Assembly (NCBI GenBank): GCA_028335825.1
Contig: JAIOKI010000011.1
Coordinates: 476,001-540,000, forward strand
Direction of reading: 5' to 3'
DNA: 64,000 bases
DNA from: Nosema muscidifuracis
Lineage: Eukaryota; Microsporidia; Nosematidae
Shown one piece after another: positions 47,690 through 59,707 of the stretch. Position 1 is the stretch's first letter, and each line of letters opens with the position of its first letter. Position numbers and translations under genes: made by a program. Below the pieces are notes generated by a model. It made no database searches, was not told the origin of the DNA, and saw only the letters and a program-made list of their open reading frames with translations.

Positions 47690-49980
47690 AAATTTATGTA
47701 ATTCTTTTAATTAATCACTTAATAAAAATATATTAATTTCTTTCAATATTCAAATTCTGAAAGCAATAAATTTATTACAATAAAACATTGAAATAATACT
47801 TTGTTTTACTACGTGTAATTTTATTAATATAAATAGAATAAATTAATTCAATTTCATGTATTTAAATGATCGAAGATTTTTCAATTAATGATAAGCTTTT
47901 CTAATATATAATATTATAAAATTAATTTCAAATACAATAATAATAAATTAAAACTTTAATTATCTTTTGTTAATCTAGATCAAATATATGAGAATGTTTT
48001 CAACTAAATAATTTTTATTGATAAATACACTAAAATACAAAATAATATTCTTTATATAAATTAGGATGATATAATAAAAAATTTACAATATGTATAGATG
48101 TAGATAAATTAGAAAACATAAAAACAGAATATGATGTCAAAAATCAGAAAATAGCTCAATTAAAGATTGAATTTCATATGAGTAAAAGAAAATATAAAAT
48201 AATATTTCTATGACTAGTAGCTTATTTTATGAACATAGAAGATGGTTAATTTATCATTTAAATAAAAAATAATTTAAATATTATTAGTGTAAATAATACT
48301 TTCATGTTACATAAATCAGTAAAATTGTTTGAACTATTTATTTTTATAAACAAAATTCTTTCATTTCATATTGATATTTTTGTAAATTTACAAAGTCTTT
48401 TATTTCTTATCAACTTTTTAGATTCATTTGTATATAACATATAAATCAATATTTTATAAGTTTCTGCATATTTGTGTTAATGCTTTTATTTATTAATCTA
48501 AGTTATGTTTTTTAGTTTATTTCTATTATTAAAAAAGAATTACAAATTAATTTATGATCAATCTAATTATTATTATAATAATAATTTTAAATTTGAAATT
48601 ATTCGAAACATAATTTATTTAATCATCTGTAATATTTTCATTTAGATGAATTCTAAAAATAAGATTACATTATCTTCAATGTAAAGAATTCTATTATTTG
48701 TCTTAAAATATAAATTTCATAAAAACCAATGTAAGAAGATGAAACTCTATTGAAAATAAGAAAGAAGAAGTTGTGAACTGAAGGGCATTTAATATATATG
48801 ATATAATTCAATTAAACAAATAAAAAATAAAGATATGAACAATAACAATATTTTCTTAATATAAAGACACCATTATATTTCAACATGGTTAATATTAAGA
48901 TAAAGATATTAATGATTTTGAATCTACAATATAGTATGAAACAAAATAAATAGGATTATACTAAAAAATTACTTCTAATCTAATCAAGGTTCGATTAACA
49001 AATCTAATATTTTATTGAATCATCTATCTACTTTATCATGAGATGGTTATTAATAATAATTTTAATATCATCTAATAATGGTATAGAGTAGAGACACATA
49101 GGATAATATCAGGTGAAGTATAACATCTCTTAAATTTATAGAATATTCAATATTATGCATATACTAGAAATTTTTATAAAGAATGTTAAAGTTTGTCACT
49201 TACATATTTAATAGTGAATTTCTTAAGTAGAGGAAATAATTAAAAATTAAAACTCTTCTCTATATTCTTATTTGAATATCCAATGTGACAAAGGAATATC
49301 TCGAAAAAGTCTGTAAATTATCTTGATATTTAGATGTGAAGAATGATACTATTCTAGTATTTGTGTAAAAATATAGTTATATATTATATGAGAAATGATA
49401 TATTTTCAACAAGAATATTTCACTTTATATATTTATCTTAAAAGCATAAAAAAGTATCTTTCAAATTATCAGTTATTTATATTCTTTGTATGAGTCTCTA
49501 ATCTATAATTATAACAATTGTAAAGAGAAAGTAAATGAAGGGTCATTTTTATAAAAAATTATTAGAAAATATTTTTATCCTACTACTAGACATAATCTTG
49601 TTAATAAATGTTGTATTGTCAAATAATTACACAAACATTTATTATTTAATAATTTTATTAATTTATTTAAACATTAAAATACTGACTAAAGAATTATTTA
49701 TGTGTTTTGAAATTAACATCTTATTAATCAAATATTCATACTAATAAATTTATCATATAGATATTTAATTAAAAATAATATTAAGTAAATTAATGATAAA
49801 AATAATTAATAATTTATATTTAAAAGATCAATTTAAGAAGATTATAATGAAATAAATTTAATATCATTTTTTTACTCATACAAGAATTAAGAAGATAAAT
49901 TAAAATAATAAAACTTAAATATTATATATATATAGTTTATTGTAGAAATGTTTCACTCATTATTTTTAAAAGATTATTTC
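47690..49980. other. Gene desert, nothing supported
   Basis: AT-rich with stops in all frames. A 69-codon hydrophobic plus-strand frame at 49535-49744 lacks a start motif and is probably chance. Confidence 0.45.
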
Positions 49981-49989
49981 TCTTCCCTA

Positions 49990-50720
49990 TTTCTGTTATT
50001 ATAATGATAGACTTTGAATAGTTATAACCATATTCTAAATCACCTTTCTTTGATACTAACAATATTAAAGTTAATGATTGATGTATTTTTTAGGTTTTAT
50101 TTTTGTTATATTATCTTGATTTCATCCACCCATAATTTTCAACAATAACATTTGTTCCTTCTAAAATATTAGTATCTTTATTTTTTTTCTATGTCAACTT
50201 AAACTGTATCTATAGTTTTTGAAATGTCATTTTCACCACTATTCTTTGTATCTTTTACGTCAATTTTAACTTTATCTTTAGCATTATTTGATCCTTCTAC
50301 TACATTTAATTTTTTACCCATACTATTTCTATAAAATTTGTAATTCTCCTAAGTACTATATGTTATATAATTTAGATAACAAGTACTAATTAATAGTGAA
50401 TGTAGCACTACTAGATAGTTGAGTATTAAAACTACATATTTAATGTAATAACATCTCCATTAGTAGAATATTGATCAGCTAGTAATAATGTTTCATTTTC
50501 TTCAACTGTGAGTTTAAGAACATATGATGATGTCATTTTAATTGTTCATACAAGAGAATTATTTTATACTTATTATGAACAAACAAACTGTTTTAGAACA
50601 AAATTGATAATTATTCAAAAAAATCATGTAAATTTAAATGATACAATTATGATTTGTTTAAGATTAAAATATATTCAATGTTTAAGTCATTATATCAATA
50701 AATAGAATTAGATGGTTAAT
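49990..50720 (-). pseudogene. Decayed gene of unknown type
   Basis: The minus strand carries coding-like pieces: MTSSYVLKLTVEENETLLLA with DQYSTNGDVITLNM (near 50440-50540), MGKKLNVVEGSNNAKDKVKI with DVKDTKNSGENDIS (50210-50325), and DTNILEGTNVIVENYG (50120-50175). Composition (Val, Asp, Gly, Asn, Thr) differs from the helical secreted proteins and suggests a beta-rich or repetitive surface protein. Several stops and frame changes separate the pieces. Family unknown. Confidence 0.45.
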
Positions 50721-50888
50721 AAATAATTCAAAAGTTTTTTAATTAAATAATTATATAAGTTGATATTTTTCTCAAATACTTCTATTTATATAATTGATCT
50801 ATTTTCTGTAATTTATATTTATCTTGACTATTTGTTTATATTGTAAAAATATTGTTAACCCTCTGTTATATGTGATATTAATATAAAA

Positions 50889-51635
50889 TTATATTTTATT
50901 GAGGTATGATATTATAAAAGAATAATACTCTGGATTTCTAGCAGCATCAAAATGAGTACTTTCTTTCAAATATTGTATAGAACTATTATGTGTCATATTA
51001 GCCAACTGTAGACCTTCTGAATTATTTATAAGAGTATCTTTATCACTTAAGAGAAATAAGACATTTTCTAAATATTTGATATCTGTATTCTTCCATGTAT
51101 CTACTACTAGATATGAAAATATAGAAGAATAAAATTTATACTTAATAACTGATTTATAATCAATAAAAGGATTCTCTAAAATAACTTTTTTACATTTCAT
51201 CAGTCTACTAAATTGGATAGCTAAACAACAACCAAGTGATTGGCCAAAAACTATTAATTTTTTACCCCTTTTCTTTACAAAATCAGAAAATAAATTGACT
51301 TCATTTCGTATTCCTTTTTCTGATGATACACCTCTAGAATTAAATACACCCCTCATATTGAATGATAAAACATTATGATTAGTTTTATCAGCCATATCTT
51401 GCAATAACTTTTTATAAATAACACCTGAAATGATTGAACCATGGAAGAATATAATATCTGTAGAACTATTTTTATCAAATAAATAGATATCAATATTGTT
51501 ATAAATAGTATGTACTTCCATGACTACAGGTCTCTTCATTGTAAAGAGTATTTTACGTTGTATAACAAATAATGTAAAGTTTGAAATAAATAATAAATTT
51601 ATAACAAATATAAAAAATCTATTTATCTTTTTCAT
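50889..51635 (-). CDS. Alpha/beta hydrolase of the BEM46/ABHD13 type, membrane-anchored
   Basis: The 248-codon frame has an N-terminal membrane anchor (residues 6-26, RFFIFVINLLFISNFTLFVI). A compact alpha/beta-hydrolase domain follows: the oxyanion-side FFHG at 63-66, the nucleophile elbow G131-Q-S133-L-G135, an acid in LLSDKDTLI (Asp200 likely), and the catalytic His228 in ESTHFDAA. The NMRGVFNSRG block at 93-102 matches the Y-RG--S-G region of BEM46-like proteins. The length is close to other family members. It should sit in an internal or plasma membrane with the catalytic domain on one face. The natural substrate is unknown for the family, although acyl esters or thioesters are likely. 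The triad is complete, so it is probably active. Confidence 0.92.
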   Translation of the reverse strand: MKKINRFFIFVINLLFISNFTLFVIQRKILFTMKRPVVMEVHTIYNNIDIYLFDKNSSTDIIFFHGSIISGVIYKKLLQDMADKTNHNVLSFNMRGVFNSRGVSSEKGIRNEVNLFSDFVKKRGKKLIVFGQSLGCCLAIQFSRLMKCKKVILENPFIDYKSVIKYKFYSSIFSYLVVDTWKNTDIKYLENVLFLLSDKDTLINNSEGLQLANMTHNSSIQYLKESTHFDAARNPEYYSFIISYLNKI

Positions 51636-51646
51636 ATGGGTAATAT
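51636..51646 (-). promoter_or_regulatory. C-rich start-proximal motif (TATTACCCAT-ATG)
   Basis: On the minus strand TTACCC ends two bases before the ATG at 51635. It matches the ACCC motif at 16.1 and 53.3 kb and fixes the start. Confidence 0.55.
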
Positions 51647-53250
51647 AGTTATAATGTTTAACATTAAACTTTTTAAAATTTAATTTACTATTTTAAAAAT
51701 ATCTTTTTTAGATGACAAATCTGGACATGGTATATAGATTAGTTTATAATGGATAATTATTTAAATTTACTATAAATTGAGGATTTAATATAATGATGTA
51801 ATTTCTCAAAAATTTATATCTTACATTAAGTTTTCTTCTTATATCAACTTATATATAGTATTACTTTATCTAATATATTGTTCAGTTAAATATAAAAATG
51901 ATATATATAATCTAATTTATTCTAGTATAATTCACATTATTTTTAATAATATATAAAATGATTTATAATGAGTCTTTTCTTTAATATATAAGACAATAAA
52001 ATAATTATTTTAAAATCTAGTAATTCATTAATTTTTTAAAAATAAAAATCTGATGTTATTACAATACATTCTTTGAAATATGAAAAAATTAATGTTTAAT
52101 TAAGCTGTATAATTTTGATTATAAATTGAAATATATTTTATATAATATAGAGTAGAAATGAAAGTTAACTTTTTTTGAAGAAATTTATTTTTTAAATAAT
52201 ATATCGATAATTAATTAGATATAAAAGAATATAATTTATTTTGGAAATAGATTGATACAAGAAATCTCATATCTTATGTTTAATTTATAGAAATAAGCTA
52301 CTGAATTAGATAAAGAGATTTGTAATAATGAAACATATAAAAAAGTGAATTACTGGTTTATTCATCATTGAGATTAATAGAATTTCATATAAAACTTATA
52401 AAAATGTTTCGTTATTAAATCATATTTATACTGTACTATTTTCGATTTTCAAAATAGATCATTAGCATTTTAATATCAGCTCATAAATAAAAATCAATAT
52501 TTTTAGATTCAATATATCTGTTTCAAATTAAAAATATTAATTTTTTTCACTACCTCGTCGTGATCATTTAAAACTAACTAGTATCAATAGATTATTAACA
52601 TGTACAGATTTAGTATATAATTGAGACTGAAATGAATACATAATTAAAAATATAACTATATTATTGAAAGCATATCGTTGAAATATGAATGCAGAATATA
52701 TTTATCAGAATTACTCAAAACCAGACGTGAAATAATCTAAAAAAATATAAAGAATAAGATACTGGTATACACTTAAAATAGAAAATATATTTATAAGTCT
52801 AAAATTATATTTATTCAACTTGTGACCATAACTGTCTTTGTATAATAATGAAGATTAAATTTCATACAAAAATAAATAAATGTCATAGGGATATATTTTT
52901 ATTATAATTTATTAATGAATCATTTGATAGTATATCATATATTCATTGTTCTTACATAAGATTAATATTAGTTATAATATTTAAAAAATATTAAATGATT
53001 TTTATTTTAAAATCATAAATATATATCTAATTTGTACGTATCTTTTATATTATTATGTAATTAATTTATTTAATATTTTAATATAAAAGATCATAATTAA
53101 AAAGATGAATTTTGATAATATTGTTTCATTAAACTTCTCTTTATCATAAGAGATATATCGATCTGAAATTTAGATAATAATTAATAAATTTGTAAATAAC
53201 AACAAATTAAAAATAAACAAATTGATATTTATTCTATAAATAATTTCATT
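51647..53250. other. AT-rich region between divergently transcribed genes
   Basis: 1.6 kb separates the hydrolase and the J-domain gene, which are transcribed away from each other. It contains both upstream regions and no gene. Confidence 0.5.
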
Positions 53251-53253
53251 GAT

Positions 53254-53264
53254 GCTTACCCTTA
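53254..53264 (+). promoter_or_regulatory. C-rich start-proximal motif (TTACCCTTA-ATG)
   Basis: TTACCCTT sits one base before the ATG at 53265. A strong example of the motif. Confidence 0.55.
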
Positions 53265-54185
53265 ATGCAGCTATATGATATTCTAAATTGCAACAAAAAT
53301 GCCACTCAAGATGAAATCAAAAAGGCATACTGCAATATCATTAAGTTAAGGAACAGTAATTGTAATGCATATATTATTAATAGTGCATACAAATTACTTC
53401 GTAATAATGAAAGTAGATCTTTTTATGATTTATATGGGGATATATCAATATCATTATTGACTTCGATAAGGTATCATTTTGGCTTTATCTCTTTATGTAA
53501 TCATATAAATATTCTTAGTTTTATTACTATAGTTGCTCTTAATTTAATAGGATTTTTATTATTGCATGTGATACCTTACAAATTTCTGATTGTAGTTCTT
53601 AATACTTCAACAGTGATTTTCATCTTATCTTTAATTCCTAAAAGTCTTATGTTAATTAGGAAAATAGGAGATACTGATGAATTGAGAAGATGCATGAATA
53701 TTGTATCATTTATAGCTTTAAATTATTCTATTAGTAGTTATATGATAATTTACTGTATAGAATTAGAGAATATATATTTGTTATGTATATTAAACGTATT
53801 ATTCGTTTTTTATATATTTATGACTTTACTTAATAGAAGTATAAGTCAAAAAGAAAAATTCAATCCAAAGATCGACTTGCTATTTATATTATTAGTTGGA
53901 GTTGTACAGATATTTATGTTATGGAATATATACATGTTAATAATATTATCATTATTTATTTTAGGATTTATTGTTGGAATTTTGAGTAGATTATCTTTGA
54001 AGGAGATATTTGTATTCTCTAGTTATATCTGTTATTTATATATCCTGTCTTTATCTTTAAATATATGTAGAACAAATTGGATAATGTTTATAATGATATT
54101 TAGTATGATGGCTATAATAACTTATAATTTAATTGTGATTGTATATAGATATATTTGTAAAGACCTTCCAAAATATTATTATTAA
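53265..54185 (+). CDS. Polytopic membrane protein with an N-terminal J-like domain lacking HPD
   Basis: The 306-codon frame opens with a J-domain fold signature: LYDILNCNKNATQDEIKKAY (3-22), then an INSAYKLLRNNESRSFYDLY helix pair ending in YGD. Where J proteins carry His-Pro-Asp after helix II, the sequence reads LRNSNCN and the loop is shortened, so Hsp70 stimulation is probably lost or altered. About eight hydrophobic helices fill residues 78-300 (for example LSFITIVALNLIGFLLLHVI and WIMFIMIFSMMAIITYNLIV). The tail is short and basic. An ER or other internal membrane with the J-like domain in the cytosol is inferred. I cannot match it to a named DNAJC family with certainty. Confidence 0.85.
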   Translation: MQLYDILNCNKNATQDEIKKAYCNIIKLRNSNCNAYIINSAYKLLRNNESRSFYDLYGDISISLLTSIRYHFGFISLCNHINILSFITIVALNLIGFLLLHVIPYKFLIVVLNTSTVIFILSLIPKSLMLIRKIGDTDELRRCMNIVSFIALNYSISSYMIIYCIELENIYLLCILNVLFVFYIFMTLLNRSISQKEKFNPKIDLLFILLVGVVQIFMLWNIYMLIILSLFILGFIVGILSRLSLKEIFVFSSYICYLYILSLSLNICRTNWIMFIMIFSMMAIITYNLIVIVYRYICKDLPKYYY

Positions 54186-54359
54186 ATAATTAGACTTAAT
54201 ATTTTTACTAGTAAACACATCATTAAATATTAAAAAAGTAAGAAGGATAATAATTATTTTAAATCATGATATCATTGAAAGTTAGAGAAATATATTGAAT
54301 GAATATAATATTCTAGAAGTATAGAAATTATTCAATGATATAAAAAATACAAAAAGTAT

Positions 54360-55450
54360 TTTCTTAATACACACTCAAAGGTATCATCTAAAAACTTACC
54401 TTTATTGATTTCTTCTTAAGTCTTTATTATTATATCTCTTTGATATTATATTTGTGATATGAAAATCTATTAGTAATATCTTCACTATGATTCATCTCAA
54501 TAAATTTTAGTAATTTTATTATATCATTAATGTATTTCATTTATTTCTCAACACTTCTATTAGATAAAAATACGTCAGTAGATGATCATCCATTATATAA
54601 TTATTTAACATTAAAAGTTTCTTGTTCAAAGATATAAGAATAATCTTTTATATTCAGTATTAGTATATTTATTTAAGCTAGAAAATTAAAGATTGACTGA
54701 TTCATAATGTCATTGATTTATAAATTGAAATTATTTTCTTACATGTTTAGATATTTATTCTCGACCAATACTTCTTTACTGTGGAAGATACAGACATATG
54801 TGAATTAATCTTTTAACGAAATAGTATCCATATATATAAAAAGTTTAAAATTTGACATTTATATATTGTTAACCATAATAATAAAATTACATACTTGTTC
54901 TGAGAACAAAAAAGTTTAATCTAGAATATTAAAATCAATATGTTTAATCTGACTTAAATCTCCACAATAAACATTAAGAAAGTATAATTTAAATAATATT
55001 TAGTATGTCAATATAATATTATAAAATTTTCTATATAGTGATGGTCTATATCTATTTCTTATAATATTATATAGATCATCTTTTCAAAAGAATAAAATTA
55101 TAAAAATTAGATTTTTAGTAAGAGTTTATAATATATGATTAGTTATATATAAATTAATTTAGAAATAATTAAACTTATTTATATTTTATAGATTTCTCAA
55201 TTGATACATCTTCACTTGTTGTATCTAATATGTTGAGTGTTCTACTAATGTTTATATTAAGGTTTTCTGGAGTATTTAAATCATTTCTGAATTCTACTAT
55301 AATTTGACTGTATAAAGTAACACATTTATTATGCTAGATATAATCTTCATTGTATATTTAGAATGATTAGTTAACAATTCATACTTGTTTTCTTTGCTAC
55401 TTCGACTTTTCTTAGATTGTTAAATCCAGATATTCATCACTATATATAGA
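54360..55450 (-). pseudogene. Decayed gene, about 350 codons, unknown family
   Basis: One minus-strand frame stays readable for hundreds of bases between isolated stops: FNVYCGDLSQIKHIDFNILD, TFLFSEQVCNFIIMVNNI, VCIFHSKEVLVENKYLNM, INDIMNQSIFNFLA, then YINDIIKLLKFIEMNHSEDI ending near 54400. Upstream pieces at 55190-55420 (YELLTNHSKYTMKIISSIIN, IIVEFRNDLNTPENLNINIS) may be the N-terminal part in a neighbouring frame. About ten stops and a few frame changes are present. Composition is like the helical secreted proteins of this window, so a dead member of such a family is likely but unproven. Confidence 0.5.
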
Positions 55451-56975
55451 TAATATCAAAATATATGTTAGTATATTTATTATGTGTATGAATCTAAATA
55501 ATATTAATAATATGCTCCATAGAATTATTATCAAATATATTCATACATATAGAACATAAAAATTAGACATTAAATAAAAAATGAAAATTTATAAACTTAT
55601 TATGGTGCACAAAATAATATATAAAAAATATTTACCTATATAACGACTTTTAATTAATGATCTTCATCTATAAAAATCAGATATTTTATTATTGAAATTA
55701 ATCATTATTTTAAAATAATAAAATTATCTTTAGTCATACTTAATGAGGAATAAAATTTAAGATAATATACCACATGTAAAAAGAAAATAAATTAAAAATA
55801 TTAATAAATATCAATTACAATAATTATACTTCATTTAGCTTCTAATATCGATCTTTTATGATATACCATTACAATATTTATATATTATAAATTTTTTATA
55901 TTTTCGTTTTATATTATCCTATAATTGAATATATACTAATTCAGTTAATCTTTATTTTACATAAAAGGGATCAATAAATTAATGATTGAAAATAAATATT
56001 ATTCATATGTATATATAAAATATAATACAAGAATTCAGAATTAATTATATTTTTAAAAACTAGTGATATATATCTTCTTATGATGATACATTAATTAAAT
56101 TATAATTTACATATTTCATAAGTATAAGTACTAATAAATTTATGATATATTAGAAATAATATAATCTTTTTAATTAACTAAAGTTTATGATTGTATCTAT
56201 TATATAAAAAAAGTAAATATAATTTTTGTCAATAGGAGTAAATAAATTATAAATCTAATAATAATAAGTATATTTATTGTCAGATGAATACATTTTGAAA
56301 TGTCAAATGAGTTAATAAAGAAAACTAGTCTAATATAATAACTTTTAATTTTTAGAGTTCTATCATGTGTTTCTAAATCTTGTCAGTAATCAATGTCATG
56401 TCTATGATATATTAAAATGAGTTGAAAAGAGGATGAACCAAAATATAATTAAATATCCCGATATATAAGTAATTATTTACTACTCCAATCAGAATATATT
56501 AAATTTAAAAAACACATATAGCAAATTATATATTGATTAAAATACTTTTATATGATGCTAATATACTAGGGTAAAAATATTCAAGAATCGTAAAGTTTTT
56601 ATATATATATATAATAAATAAAATTGAATTTCAAACATTCATTAAATATTCTTATTATATCGAGGGTAAGAAAATAAATGCTATAATTCTATAAAAGATA
56701 TATAAATTAATATTATAGACTATAAAATTATTTTAAACATGATTTGAACTTATTAAATAATATTATCCTAATGACATGTGAATTAATTAAATTTAAATGT
56801 CAAATTAGAATAGAATGATAATAAGATATAGATATGTATTTATTATAAATATCTTCTTATATTATTCAGATATAAAGTCTAATTATATACAAAAAAACAA
56901 TTGTATTAATAAGTCAATGTAATGATAATTACCATTACACTAGAACCTCAGAGATTTTCAAATATAACAAAATAT
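55451..56975. other. AT-rich stretch, nothing recognised
   Basis: No frame or RNA supported. Contains the possible repeat near 56345-56415 noted at 36.1 kb. Confidence 0.45.
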
Positions 56976-56979
56976 TTAG

Positions 56980-57230
56980 ATTATTGAATATTATTCTATG
57001 TATTTAATATATAATTTTTCCCTTCATTGATAAAATTATTATATTGAATATGATTTGTTTCCATTTATTAAGAATAAATAAAATTGTTTATTAAAAGGAT
57101 ATACTATAAATTTTAGTATCTTTTCATAATTTTTATTTTTTCATTACAGATTTACAGCCTCTTTATAAATAATATCATGATTATAGACATAAATAATAAG
57201 AAAATTATTTAAATATTTATTATGAAGCAG
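56980..57230 (+). repeat. Dispersed repeat, copy 2
   Basis: Related to 27390-27610. It carries TTAGATTATTGAAT, TTTCCCTTCATT, AATATGATTTGT, ATTTACAGCCT and ATGATTATAGACATA in the same order. Non-coding. An old transposon-end or LTR relic is possible. Confidence 0.5.
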
Positions 57231-57239
57231 AAAAAACTC

Positions 57240-58190
57240 TGAGTTTTGATGATACTTAGAATACAATATAAAACAAATATTTTTTATTTATACTAATTTC
57301 TTCACTTTTTTGTCTCCTCACTGGGGTATATATATATAGAAAATTAATAATTGAAGAGAATAAAAAATGATGTATTATATAGACAACTGTATTGATATAT
57401 TTCTATAGACTTAAGAAACATTTAGAATGACATCTGTTCAAATTACATTGATAAGCTAATTAAAAATATTCTGTTATATTTTTATCTAACTAGTTTATTT
57501 TTGAATAATTCATGTGCAAGAGAATTAATATGGTCATATATGAGTTTAATTTTACGTCTAAATAGTAAATTTTATAAACACTTAACAAGAAATATATGAC
57601 TTAATCAGTAATATCTAGAGTTATTCCATAAAATATAATAATTAAAATAAAATATTTTAGAATCCGTAATTTTATTAATTGCTATTTTTGTATAAAAAAT
57701 TTATCTTATTATTGTTATTTATAAATGTAAATATTTAAAATTAAGAAGATTATAATTATAATATTGGCTAATTAATTGAGATAACTATTACTCTCTTTAG
57801 TCGATGATGTGATAATAGATCAGGATGAGATAATTGTATTTAAATATGTACTTATTGAAATATTATATGTATAAAATTAATTACATATATATGATATATA
57901 TGAGAAGACTATTTATATAAAAATAATATTAAAACTTAATACTGCTATGAAAGAGAAATTATAATTCAAGTTTTCATAATTATCAGAAACTTTGTTTATA
58001 TTAGTTTATAAATTAAATATTACAAGGTTATTAATATTCATAGAAATAAATATATATCTGAGAATTGGAATAAATTGATTCTTTCTTTATTAAAACATAT
58101 TTAGAAAATTATGATATAACTATTAAATTGAAAAACTATCTAATATGAATTAGTCAATAAAACTTCTGTATAAGTATAAATTAAATTAAT
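57240..58190. other. AT-rich stretch, nothing recognised
   Basis: Stops in all frames. It may include the downstream part of the dispersed repeat. Confidence 0.45.
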
Positions 58191-58199
58191 TTTATTATT

Positions 58200-58900
58200 A
58201 TAACAAACCTCAACTAACATTATATAACTTATCAAGATGAATCCCAAAAGATAAACACTATAATAATAAATCTAAAAAAGTATAATTATTTTGAAATTCT
58301 TGATTAAAATAATTTTTTATAATATCTTATGCTTCGTTATTTATATTTAATTTACCAGATAAAATTAATTAATTAAAGTCTTTATATTCTTTTTCCTTAT
58401 CATATTTACTTAATTTTTGATGAGATCTTTTCTATTCAAATGACCAATAAAAAATTAGTATATACTTGAATATTATATAAGTGAAATTATTATATTCATA
58501 AATAATAGGTTATTATTAGATATAATTTAGAACTTATTCTCATTAGTATATGATATTCAATATCAATTAGTCTAGAATTATGATTAATTATAGCAAAGCC
58601 TTTAGTATATAAGAAGGGATGAATAAAATTCTTGAAATGATCAGTATTTTATATATAAAATATATTCTTGGTCTTAACATGATCTAAATTATCATGAATT
58701 AATTTGATTGATGATAAACATAAAAGAGTGAAATATAGAAAATATGAAGAATGAATAAAATGTCAAATTACAGTATCTGTCAGTTGAACTTTTTCACAGA
58801 CTAGATGAAGGTTTTTAAGTGTATCATTTATTTTATCTGGTTTTAAAATCTCACATCTGAATATTCTATTTTCAAGCATGTTAAAATATAATGATATCAT
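58200..58900 (-). pseudogene. Decayed gene, perhaps a relative of the 16.1 kb secreted family
   Basis: From ATG 58900 the minus strand reads MISLYFNMLENRIFRCEILK with PDKINDTLKNLHLVCEKVQL, then stops. Further pieces follow: FIHSSYFLYFTLLCLSSIKL with IHDNLDHVKTKNIFY, and KNFIHPFLYTKGFAIINHNS with RLIDIE. Downstream comes SKYDKEKEYKDFN and NYTFLDLLL with CLSFGIHLDKLYN. The last piece has a loose match to NTFDHIILCINEFLAKIFLN near the C-terminus of the 547-residue protein. At least five stops are seen. No signal peptide is legible, so the true start may be lost. Confidence 0.4.
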
Positions 58901-59470
58901 TATCTTTTATTTATATTATGATATTATTGACCCGAAAGATTGCATCATGTATATTAAATAAGCTTCAGTAATAAATCTTGGAATTATTATTGTCAATATA
59001 GTTTCATATTTTAACATATGAATAAATATAATCTTCAAAGAATAATTTAGAAGTATTATGAAAATATAATTTTGGATATTATTATAATTCTTATGTAAAA
59101 AAATTAAAATAATCTCATATATTCTATATTTTATTAGTAATTATGAAAAGATTCATATAATATATTAGGATATCAAATAAAAAAAAGTCGAAATGTAAAA
59201 TTTTAAGAAAATAAAACAATAAGTCTATTTACAAATATAATATATATCTTTAATATTATAATAGACTTATTGAGAATAAAAAATCTTTTAGTTAAAATTA
59301 AAATTACTTAAGAAAATATTATAAATTACACATTTGTATTATTGACTTAGAAATATCTAATTGTAACTATCCTATATTAATAATACTTTGATCTTTACAT
59401 ATTTCATACTAAATAGAAGAGTGTATAAAAAAGTTTATTTAAATAGAAAATCAATTTCTTTTTTCATAAT
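58901..59470. other. AT-rich stretch, nothing recognised
   Basis: Upstream flank of the 59.7 kb gene. No gene or RNA. Confidence 0.5.
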
Positions 59471-59475
59471 GAAAT

Positions 59476-59690
59476 CACATAAATAAATTAAATATTATAT
59501 TATTTAATTTATACTCAAAGATATTAAATTTTATTAATTAGAATTACATAAATATATTAAATATTATATTATTTAATATATTACTCAAATATAAAATTTA
59601 ATTTACTATATAAAGAAATAAATTTTATATTATTAAATTTATTACATTAGACATTAAATTTTGTTTATTTTTAATTCATTACCTAAAGAT
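59476..59690 (+). repeat. Imperfect tandem repeat of about 70 bases upstream of the 59.7 kb gene
   Basis: Two successive units share ACATAAATA-A/T-ATTAAATATT followed by ATATTATTTAAT and an ACTCAAA-containing end (from about 59476 and 59547). A third, weaker unit with TTTTATATTATTAAATTTATTACA follows. The array ends directly before the C-containing start motif. Confidence 0.5.
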
Positions 59691-59696
59691 TTTAAA

Positions 59697-59707
59697 TTTT
59701 TTACCTT
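59697..59707 (+). promoter_or_regulatory. C-containing start-proximal motif (TTTTTTACCTT-ATG)
   Basis: TTTTTTACCTT abuts the ATG at 59708. It is nearly the same as the motif at 63.5 kb and supports the start. Confidence 0.5.

Noticed and set aside
48975-49005. GGTTCGATT resembling a tRNA T-loop
   Set aside because: No acceptor stem, anticodon arm or D arm could be fitted around it.
49535-49744. 69-codon hydrophobic plus-strand frame
   Set aside because: It is Ile/Leu-rich as expected of A/T-rich sequence, with no start motif and no charged flanks.
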